Virus record (IMG/VR): IMGVR_UViG_3300046804_001641
Coordinates: 1-47,101 of that record
From: a virus
Reading direction: 5' to 3' (one strand)
DNA length: 47,101 bases
Within the stretch, counting starts at the first letter, position 1; every line of letters starts with the position of its first letter. Shown here one piece after another: positions 1-12,000 of the stretch. Position numbers and translations under genes: made by a program. The notes under the pieces were generated by a model. It was given only the letters and a program-made list of their open reading frames with translations, was not told the DNA's origin and did not search any database.

Positions 1-3000
1 CTAGCATCAGCGACCACAATCTCAGTATCATACCAGTTCAGTGGTTGCGCTAGTTCTGTTGTTGCAGAAGCATTGATTCTGTAGTAACCAGTGTTGCCCA
101 ACATGTCGTTGAAAATACGGAAACCAATCTCGTTCTCCTGAGTATTCTCGCAGAACAGTGTGACCACTAGCACATCAGTTACGCCCATTGAAATAGAATC
201 AGCAAGCACCAGCGTGTTTCCGTTTTCAATGATAAAGTCGTAATTGGGTAGCAGTTTAACACCGCGCAATGTGACCCAAGTATAGCTCAAGTTGTTGACG
301 TCACGATCCAGTGTGAATCGCTTGGTTGTCAACGAGCTGGTTGTTGTGCTGTCAAATGCGTCAGCTTCGTAGCCCAGTGCATCATAACCCACAGTTGTGG
401 ATATGGTTGCGCTGGTGGTGCCCTGGAACACTTGTGTCCAGATTCTAGCACTGTCATGGTTGCTGAAGCTGACAACTTTGACTTCGTTAGGGTTGTTTAG
501 GTCGTAAACTGTGTTGGCAGTAGGCAACAGTGTGATCGTGTTAGCATCAGTAACAACAAAGTCTGCACCAGTTACTATTGATACCGCAACAATGGAGTTT
601 TCCACAGGTGTGTTAAACAACTGAACGCTACGTGTGGTCACGTGGTCGTTAGGTGTAACAACATAATCCTGGAAGATTTGTAGCAAGCGGCCGTCCACTG
701 ACACTTTAATGTCAGTGTCAGCAATACTGTCTGGCAGGTCTTGTGCTGTGGTGCTCACGTAGAACTTGTTAGTCAGTCCATCAGCAATCACATGCTTGGT
801 GTTGCTTGGGCGTAGACGCAGTCCACCAAATTCCACAATCACGTTGTCGCTTAGAGGAGACGCAGTGTAGATTGGAGAATCCAATGTTATACGATAGTCC
901 TGAGGGAATATGGGAGTGTAAGGATATGTGGGGTTGCTGGTAGTTACATTATAGAAATTGGTATTAATTTCCATGAATGTCTGTGTAGTACTGCTGCCAT
1001 TATTAAACAAGTAAACGTGAATTTGCTCGTTAGCTGATGGTGGTGTACTAAACACCAGCTTGGCGTTGGTCTCAGTAGCTTGGATACTGTAGTTGGTTGT
1101 TTTGACACCGTTAATTAGAACAAAACTACTGATACTGGTTGTTGACAATGTATCACCGTCAAATCCAGCAACTTCAAATCCTAGGCCATCATAGGTGTCA
1201 GTAACGACAGATTGTGTTAACCCAGACAACAGATCCAGTGGCACTGGCAAACGGAAGTCTGTCTTGGTACCGTTGCCGTAGTATTCCATGTTGGTGATTT
1301 CGTTAGCACCAGAACTACCAAACACATAGATATATAGATTGTCTTGTGGTCCCAGCGGATCCACTAGTGTAATTGTGCGGTTGACAAAATTTTGTGTAAA
1401 GTTCAAACCAGGACGTTGGTAACCCAATTGCTTGCTGTAAACAAAAATAGTGTCGTTTAGGCTGCCTGGCTGATCGTAACTGAATGTGTCTTCACCAGTC
1501 TGGCTGGCAAAACTGTGGATACGAATCTCGGGGCCTGCACCATTGTTATCGTAGTCAGAGCCAGGAGTTGAATACACTTTCATGTCCAGTGTATCAAATG
1601 CCTGTCCAGGCACCAGTTCTTCTGGTGCATGGCTGTTGTAAGTGTCAACAAACTTGGCACCGTCAATAATCAAGTCTTCAGCTCTTGTGCCCAGTGCCAC
1701 ATCAGCAAATGAACCATAGTAACGACTGTCATAAGTGATGTTGTCGCTGATGCTGAATGTCAATACTGCACCATTGCTGATGGTCTGCTCAGTGTCCATC
1801 TGTACATAGCTGTTGCCGTTGATAATCACTGATGGTGATATCACTGTAGCAGGAATAGTGCCAGTGCCAGTAATGGTCATACCAGCAACAATACCCACGT
1901 TGCTGGCCACAGTCAGGTACTTGGTAGCACTAACATTGCCCACCATAGTGGTGGACACAGATGTGGTTCCCACAAAGCCAGGACCAAAAACTAGGTCTGC
2001 TGGGTAATCAATACCGTCAATAATCTGTCCAAAGTCGTAACTGCTGACAGTGACAGTGCTATTAGCTGAGATTGTCTGTGCATGATCCAGTGTTGCGTGT
2101 ACTACACCGCCAATATTGGCAAATCCTGTTACCACGCTGGGCACTAGGTTGGCACCAGTAAACTGCATACCCACATGCACATTACTGATATTGGATACAC
2201 GAACATTGGCATTTGCTGTAACGCTAGACAACACAGTCACGTTAAACGTGTCCACGGTCAAGCCTGGTTGACCAGCGCCAGCATTATACAATGCCGCGAT
2301 GCGATCGTTGGTATTTGACAACAATTCCTGATCGTATGGCTCTAGGTTGTCACCACTGAAACTGCTGCCACTGGTAAATGTGTTGGCAACAATGTAAATG
2401 CCGTGGTCGTATGTGACCAATGTGTCAGTGGTGTAGTGCGTATTGGCAAACCAGGGATACACTTGTGTCTTGTATGTCAGACGGTCAAACTTCAGTGTGG
2501 TATTGAAACTGCGAACTTTGCTGTTCTTCAATACTGCATAAGCTCTAGCGTCAGATCCAGAACCACCATCAATAATAATTGTGGGGTTGCTGGTATAACC
2601 GTCACCAGATTTGGTAACAACGATTTCTCTTAGAGAGCCACCGCTGACCACTGCATACGCTTCAGCACCAGTACCGCCACCACCAGTTATAATGATGTCA
2701 GGGTTTGACACGTAGCCAGTGCCAGCATTTTCAATAATGATGCTGTCCACTCGCATGCCGTAATTTTGATACCAGCTGATGTATTCAGGCTGTGTCCATT
2801 TGATGCTATCAGTAGATTCTTCACCACTGGGGCTTCTGTAGCGACCCAATGTAGTATCGTAATATGCTGGCACGTCAAAGTCTGTGACGTCGCCGTTGTA
2901 ATAGTCATTGCCTTCGTAATCCAGCACGTATTCGCGCAGGATAGTTCTGTAGGGCTTAACTTCTTCTATGTACTGTTGTAGATAGGTCTGGTTGTCGTTC

Positions 3001-6000
3001 TGGTAGTTGTTGAACTGTGCCAGTTTACGGATCTTGTGTAGTACACTGATGAAGCTGGTCTTGAACAACCAGTCCACTTGTTTTTGTTCACTCAGTACAT
3101 AACGGAAGAACACAAACAGGAAGTTGCTGAGTTCTGATTTCAATGTCTTGACAAAGATGTCGTAACGGATGCCGTTTAGGATGTTCTTGACAACAATTGG
3201 CAGTGTTGTTGATGCATTCAAGTAGTCAGCATCCACTTGCACTGTGCCGTTCTGTAAGGCAATACTGGTGTATGTGGTGCCACTCAACTGATACAGTTCC
3301 CACTGGCTGCGGCCGTTGTTTAGAACTTTAACGATTGCACCATCTTTGGCAGACAAGCTGACCAGGTCTTTATATTCAGGCACTGTGTGGTTGACCACTG
3401 TAGTAGCACTGAAGCCTTCTGAATAGTAGTCGGCATATGACCAAGCATTCATAGTGTCGTATGCTTGCACATCGTCAGTGATTACCCAAGTGTCGCCAGT
3501 GCCATTTAGTTCGTAAATGGTCCAGAAGCCCTGTAGGCTGCTGTCTTCTCTTACTAGCACTAGTGTTCCTGGTGTGTAAGCATCCACGTTTAGATAGCTG
3601 AGATCCAACAGGTTGTCCACATCAATATCCCAACGTCCGCTGGCTGCTGTGGGCACAGGGGTCTTGTCAACCCAGTAGTTCAAGTTGATCAGTTCGCTAA
3701 TTGGGTGCTTCATGAACAACAGGTTACACCAGTTGATCAGGTTGACCACTGCGGCTTCACGTTCCACAACCATACTCTGGCGTGGTCTGAACGATACACC
3801 ATATTTGTCTGCAACTGGCAAGTTGGTGTCAGGTACTGCTTTGTCTAGACTGTCATATCCAGCCAGACTGTCCAGCATCTTGCGCCAGATCTTGTCAGGA
3901 ATGTCAATATCTGGGTTGCCCTCTTGTAACAATGTGTATTCGCTGTGGATTAGATCGTAATTCTTTTGCACATCGTAGTCAATGTGTAGTACCGCGTTGT
4001 CTGCCGCAATGTAGCTGTCCACGTTGTATAGGCCTACTGTGCTGGCATCCAGTAAGACTGCGTATTCCACGCCTTGTCCATTGGGATCAGCAATCATGTT
4101 GGTGATCTCAGCAATGCTCAATGTCTTCTTGTTGCTGGATTGTGCAGTAATTCCTGATACCCAGTAGTAGTAGTAAGTGGTCAAAACACCTGATACTGGG
4201 TTAACTAAAGTTTCCACCACATATTTGGTATCCGCAGGGTTCTTAACTGTACCAGCACCAGTATATTCGCTAGGCAGTTGGATACTCTTGACCCACTGAT
4301 AAACGTTCACGCTACTACCTGGGAACATCATACCCCAGTTGGTGCTACGGTAAGTGAAATCGCCCTGCTCGTAGTCGATAAACTTACAGGCACTCACGTC
4401 CCACCAGATCTGACCCACTTGTGCATCGCCCCAAGTCAGTGCAGTATCGTAGATACCGCTGGAACTGGTGTTGTAATTGTATCGTGCTGGATCGTAGCTG
4501 GTAATATAATCAATATTCTCAGCAGCTTCACCAGCAATCTTACCCTTGCCTGGGTCGATGTAATCCAGTGTGACCACTTTCTTACCACTTACTTTGTTGT
4601 AAATGTACAAGTTGTTAACATAGTCTAGATCAACACGAGCTTCCTGGTTACGTAAACGTGTCCAGCCTTTGGTGCCAGTAGTATTGGTAAACTTGAACAC
4701 TAGGCCTGCATTGTTGCCGCCTAGATCGTCTTGTGGTGCGCCAATCAGCACTGTGTCTCCAGCAGTGGCAATGGATGCACCAAATTTATCGCCTGCACTG
4801 ATGTCTGAATTGCATAGTTGTTGTGTAAAACCAAACAAGCTGGGGTCTGCGGCAGTGTTACCAGGCTTGTCCAAGTAATCAAACACATATACACTACCGC
4901 CGTTGACCACTGGATCAGTGAATCGGATGGTGTTGGTGTCTAGGACGGTGGCACCACTGTCAAATGTTGTTGGCAAATATGTTGTACCGCCAGTACCAGT
5001 AACAAACAATGTGGCTGAATCGTCAGTCACAAAGATCTTTTCACCAAATTTGGCGTTGCTGGATGGCAATGGGTTATTAATTGTCTGGCTCAAAACGTAG
5101 ATGTCCAAGCCTAGTGCAGTTAACGGTGCTGTGTTATTACCTGGTAATATCTCTAGGCGGTTGAATCCACGCACTGTGTCGCTAGTAATATACAGTTGGT
5201 TGCTGACATTGCTAGCAGTTACACCAGGAATTGCCTTGTTGTTAATGTCGCTAATAACTGATGTCAGTGTAGTACTTGTGAATACCACTTCGTATCCATT
5301 GATACGTAAGCTGTGACCTGCTGTCACGGTGGGATTGGTCACTGTGCCAGTGATTTCTGCATAAACACGGCCCTGATTTGTATATCGGTACACTGAACCA
5401 CTGTCGCCATAAGCGCCGTCGTTAGCTGGACTGCCCACATATAGAGTACAGTTGTTGTTACAGATCTCAACGCCTGTACCAAACTTGTTGTCAACAACGC
5501 CAGTAGTCTCCGACAACTCTTTGAACTGTACTAGATTGTTGGTGTCAATAGTGATCACCTTACCAGCCGCAATGACTGGACTGAATGTGAATGTGCTACC
5601 CACTAAAGTGAAGCCAGACGTTACAACTGTGCCGTCAATGTACACTGTGTACTTGCTAGTAGGTGTGCGGTGTGTTGTGAATGCGGCTGTGACGCCGTTG
5701 GCAACAAAGTTTTCAGTTGTTTTATCAAAAATGTATACTGCACCTGAGTTGCTGACGCTGCCAGTATCGTGGTTTGGAGCACCCACAATCAGTTGGCGTC
5801 CATCTGTCGAACAGGCCACACTGTAACCAAACAGGTCGCCACTGGCGCTGTCTGATCCTGTCACGCTGACGTTGCCAGTGTGTGCTGAATATGTGCTACC
5901 GTTCTTGTAGTATGCGTACACCTTGTTGTTACCAGGAGCACCAACATACAACCAGCTGCCGTCGTCACTTACTGCCAAGCTGTAACCAAATTGGTCACTT

Positions 6001-9000
6001 GCTGAACCGTTGATGTTCTGAGTGCGTGTGTACACATTGCCTGAACGGCTGTACACTGTAACTGCACCAGCACTGCTGGTCGCTGTGGGATCGCCCACAA
6101 TCACTAGGTTGGCTGTGCTAGTAACGATAGTTGCACCAAAGCCGGCGGCGCCAGCAATGTTACTGCTCAATGCACTGGCGTCTTGTACAAACTGTCCGTT
6201 GATATTGGTGTATGTGACCACTTTACCAGTACCATCTGCAGGAGCACCAACTAGTGCTACGGTCTGGTCACTGCTGATTGTCACGCTGGAACCAAATGTG
6301 GCTAAGTTTACGTTAGCTGTGCGTGTAATTTCACCATTTGCAGTCCAGGCATCTTGTTTCTTGTATACTGCCCAGTTGCCATCAGTATCGTCAGTGTCAA
6401 TAAACACTAGGTCGTCAGGCTTCCAGCCATGTGTTGGTGTAAAGCTGGCAACGTCAGACAAGTAATCATATCTAACGCTGTTAAACTTCATCAAGTAACT
6501 GTGTGCGATGTCATTTAGTGCTTCAAAGCTGGACAAATCGTAATTTTCCAGTGTTACGGTGAAGCTGTAGATGTCGTTAATGCTGTCTACTCTAAACACA
6601 CCATCAAAAATACTCTGGCTGTTACGCAATACCACAATGTCACCAGCAATTAAGTTGTGCTGATTGTTACATTGCATGATCACCTGCTGTGTTCCAGCCT
6701 CAGCTGTTACAATATCAGTGATATTGACATCAGTTTCTGTAACACGGTATACATTCCATTTACGGTCAAAGTCTTTGGCTACCCATACCAGAGCACCAAC
6801 TGAGATGCTAGTTAGGCTGGCGTTTAAATTGGTGTAATCAGCAAGATCAAATACAGTTAAATCAATGTCATCTAGACGTGGGTAACCCGCAGTGATTAGA
6901 CCTGCTGAGTTTTCGTAATCATACTGTACGGTGTTAAACAAATTCTCAGTATATGTTGTGGGCCACTTGTATAGATCTGACTTCTTGTAGCTGACAATCT
7001 TGTCGCTGTATACACCCGAGTTGGCAATAAACTCCAGATAGCTGGGTGTGCCAGCAAATTCAGTCTCAGGTAGTTCCACTTCCACATACTGGCTGCTGTC
7101 CAGTGCGCCAAACTCACCAGTGCGTACTGCCCATTCTTCGTATAGGTTGATGTTACCACTAATCTTGTCAAAGTTAGCAGTGGTCAACGCATTAACGCTG
7201 TTTAGTGTGCCCTTCTCTTTGATGTAGCCCTGATATAGTTTCAATTGGCTAACGTCAGTAACACCCAGTTCTTCCAGGTATGCACGTTTGCTGAATCCAA
7301 TCAGCGCCTTGCTGTGATTGGTAAAGTCTGATTCTAGATTGACGTCATTGACATCATAGAATGTCTGGAACACACCTGACTTGTTGTTCAAGTTGGGCAA
7401 CATGGTAGCATTGCTAATATCAGCATCAACTTCTGCCCAGCCGTTGATCTGGAAGTTGTCAGTGCCCGCTAGATCACTCAGCGCAGTGTAAGGTGTCTGA
7501 TTGTATATGACAATGTCACCCTTGTTGTAATCGGTATTTGGATGCCATTCCGTAGTAGTTTGCTGGTTCAAAATAAAACCAGGAGTATTGGGCGAGCCGT
7601 TCCAGTCGGCTGTCTTGTAGCCCACAAACTTCATACGGTACTGACGGTTGCCCAGCTCGGGCTTGTAAATGATGTCGTTAAACACAGTGACATTATTAAA
7701 CACAAAAATGTGTTCATACTGTACCAGATGCAACTCAACAAAACCAATAACACCCTGCTCCAATGTGACAGAAGTGGAGTTATTTCCGTTCTGGTCAATT
7801 AGGCGACTGATACGATATTGTGTTTTGGGGCGAATCTTGAAAGTGTTGTCCAGGATCTTGCTACCCACAGCAGTATTGTCCACTGCATCAATAACATAAT
7901 TTGTTGAGATCAGATTGAGAGTATCAATGACTGGGCTGAACACAATTACTGAGTTTTCGACCCAACCCTGTGCGCTCCAGTGTAGGAATTCTTTAGCACT
8001 TAATAGCCAGTTGCGTGTTTCGCCCAGGTCATTAATGGGTTGGTTAAACACAAAGCCCTGGCTCTTTAGGTAACGCTCGTAGCTGACGAAGAAGTCCACC
8101 ACCTGTTGTTTGGTTTTAAATTCGTATCCATATGGCACAGTCAGTTTGATCTTTTCGTAATCTTTGTAGATCAGTGCCTTTTGGTTACCCACTTTAATTG
8201 TGTATGCATCGCTGTTAACACGGCTGGGGATAATAGTAAAGTATGGATTGTTGTAATCGTAACCTTCCACGCGATATCCGCCAGCAGATTTGACTACAAT
8301 GACCGCACTGTAGTTGACCTTCTTGATTGGCACGCTCTTGTACAAGTGAATGTCAAAATCTTCGTCAGGTACAATAACACTGCTGTTGGTGCTTGTGGGG
8401 CTGGCTTGTTCTGCCAATACCTTGATGTAATTTTTATCTGTGAAGCCAGCAAACTTGTGAACCAGGTTCACGTCGATGTTTGCCACATCAGTTTTTAATG
8501 TTGTTAATGGGTCAATACCCAATCCGCGAATGTAATCAGCTACCCAGTTGATATAACCAGCATTGCTGACTTCTGTTCCGCTGGACTTGTCACCATTAAT
8601 AAATGCATCAGCAACAGTCAGGCGAGTGTTGGTCAGCTTGTTAGTCCATTGATCGCTAACTGTATTTTTGTAATAGTTGTAAGTGTCTAGGAACTTGGCA
8701 AAGTACTGTGCAGGCTTCATTAGAGCAAGTGCAACTTGCACATCAAATGCATAATCACTGCTCTTGGTCCAGGCACTTTCTACTGGACCACCGTCGCCCA
8801 CTACCCAGCTGGCGCTGACAGTGTTGGTGTTTAGTGACAACACCACACTGCTGTTAGGCCCAAGCAATGTACCATGCTCATCAACGGGAATAATAGTGCT
8901 CAACCCTGGACGAGCATACATGTCATTGATGTATTCGCCAGTGTCGTTAAGTTGGTCTGGTCCGTGTAGAATGCGACCTGCTTCTAAGTCTGCCCACAAC

Positions 9001-12000
9001 ACTGTGTTACCGCTAGTGTAAGGTGCTGGGCCATACTCAGCTTCCCACCACCAGGGTTTCTCGCTGAAGCCCAGCATTTCCCATGCGTGGGTGTGTGGGC
9101 GATCAGTGTCATAGTAGTACTGGTAAATCTTTCTCCAGCCGCCTGGCAAGTAGTTGCCGTCAATCTTGTTGGTGCTGGCTCGGTAGTTCCAGGTAAAGTC
9201 GTCACCATTCTTGAAGTCTGAGTTGGTGCTGAAATCCAGTCTGTTGTTGCCTACCCATGTTAAGAAACGGTTGGCAATGATCTGATTGAACTCAGCCAGT
9301 GTGTAGTCGGTATTACGGAACTTGCCTGGGATAATTTCGTGTATGTCCAGACGAGACGCATCGTATTTGACCTTGATGTTGTTGTAAATGCGGTTTTCCA
9401 ATTCAAGGATAACTGCATCACGGAAATCGTTAAATGCTGGCGTAATGCTACCGTCGTGACCCTGGATAACATTCATTGACGTTCTGTATGTGTCGTCTAG
9501 ACGCAGTTCAGGAATGAAGCTGGGGTACATGCCCATTTTGGTGGGTGTTTCGGGAATCCAGCTGCCGTTGGTATTGTTATAATCCACCACAGTCAACACA
9601 TCGCCTGCAACCAGTGTGATGTTGTCAATATTAATGGTTATTGCAGGTCGATCGCTGTTAAATGTAAAGTCACGGCCTAGTATCAGTTGCTCACCATTGC
9701 GGTACACCAGCACACTGCGCTTGCTGGGTTTGAACGGGTCGTAAATGGCAGCAATGTCATAAATCTGTTCTACTGTGGTGATGTTGTAGGTGATTGTTTC
9801 CTTCTGATCGCCGTAACCCAGCATGTCACTGTAATAGAATGGGAATGAGGAATCTTTAACCTGGTTAATATAAGATAATGCTTCGTCAACTGCGCTAATT
9901 GGATCCATGTGATCCAAACCAGACAAGGTTTCTAACGACAACAGGAATCTATTTTTAAATTTAGCGTATTCGCGCTGTGCGTATGTGATACTGTTTACAA
10001 AACTGTAATCAGGATGTGTCAAGAACAGTTGTGCAAATGTTACTGGAGAGCTGTGTTGTAGGATTTTACCACCAACGTTTTTAATGTTGATATCTCGCAA
10101 ATTACTGCTACCAGGGAACACACCAGCGGATAAGGTGCTATTGGTAAAGCACTCGTTCACGTGGTTACGCAATTGGCCCAGTGTCAGGTCAGTGAAGTTA
10201 AAGTTGATACCATTGTATTCCAGGTTTTGTGGAATACTGTAATAGCTACTGGTAGCAGGTGTGCTGTTGTAGATCAAAATATCAATTTTGTCACTAACAG
10301 CAAATGTATATTCTAGATTTAGATATGTCTTGCCACGAGCAGTATAGGTGGTTGCCAGGCTGTTGCTTACTGGCACGTTGTTGACATACACTAGCAAATT
10401 CTTGACAGTGGTGTCAGCGTCAGGCGCACTGTCAATTTCAAATGCAGTGCCCATGTCAGTTGTGTAGATATAGGTGTATTGTTGGAACTGTTTGGTTGGT
10501 GTAGCAACCTTTTGCCACAAGTTCTTCTCTTGATAGTTGGTTCTATCCATGTACTTGTGTACATACCCAGTCTGTAACGCAACAGTTCCTAAATCGTATG
10601 TAAAACTACGAGTGCTAAAGAAGTTCTCAAATACAATATCACCAATGTTGTTAAAGTTGCGATAGGTTAATGGGAATCCCAAGTTCGCATCGTCGGCGCC
10701 AGTACCCACTTTGTATCCGAACAACTCAGTACCGATAAAGTCAGTACCAGGATACACTGTAGTGTCACCAAAACTGTTTCCACTCTGGTCAAACACATCG
10801 AACAATGGTGCCTGGTTAATGTTAGTTTTGATCTGACTTAGTGCCCATTCGGTGCCGTTAAACCAGTAGGTATTACCCTTGCGTGTCGCACCAAACAACA
10901 CAGTCAATTGGTCATATATGGCAATCTCGCCGTCATCTGCTAGTACCAAATGTATCTGTGTGCTGCCGTCATCTTCTGGGTCAACTAGATTGACCACGTA
11001 AATCTTGTTGCGTACATTGTCGTCCAGGTCTGCTGAGAATATTACTCGCATGCCGTTGGTCAATGCGTAGCCATCAATAGTGTAACTGGCTGCACCTTCC
11101 ACATTGCTGAACGCATCTGTTTGTGAAATGTCAAATAGGTCAATGTTGGCCTTGGCCAGCTTGCCTGAATTAAACAACTGCAAGTCGGCATCAAATTCAA
11201 CGATTGGTCGGTTGGCACGAGCTGCCTGGTCAATAATTGGAATAAAGTTGTTGTATACCGCAGTGGCATTGATAACGTCAATATGGAACCAACGGTTGCC
11301 ACGACTCCACACGTTGCGGTCCTGGCTGGCTCGGTTGATTGTCAGGTAATCTTTACCTTGTGGGCTGCTCTGACTTTCGTCATATGCACTGCTGTCAAAT
11401 GCCACACTGTCAAACGGAACTTCCACGTTGTCCAGGAATCCTTCAGGAGTAATCAGTTCAGCAACTGGTACCAGTTTAATTGCACGACCCACGCCCTCAA
11501 CATAGAACTCTTTGTTCTGATAGTAAGTAGGACTTACTGAATTATCAAACAACACTTTTAGGCCATTGGTAAACACTACGCCAGAATTGGTTGTGTAGCT
11601 GCTTTTACCAATGATGTCAGCATCCACATCAACAGTGGTTGTAAACAAGTCGTCTAGAATTCTGATAGTACCATATGCGTCAGGATTACTACTGTCCTGA
11701 TAGTACAGTGTAGTTTCAGGTGCAGTGATAACTGGTACGCGAGTTAGATTGTAGTCGCCAGCAATAGAATAGTATTCTAGGTTGCCAAACTCGGTGCCTT
11801 CTTTAACACGAACTTTTTCACCAGCATCTACGTTGACTAGCCAGTCTAGACGGATGTAAGGATTAGCTGGGTCAGTAACACGATCCACACGCAAACGCCA
11901 CACGCTCACACGGTAGTCAGGATCAACATAGCCTGATCCATCATAAGGCAATGTTGTGTAATTTACAGTAGGGTCAGGATTTGTGCCCACAGCCCACAGT

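Noticed and set aside
1484-11540. Many short frames of both strands inside the giant gene
   Set aside because: All are shadows: the minus-strand frame of the giant gene is continuous and encodes coherent domains throughout.
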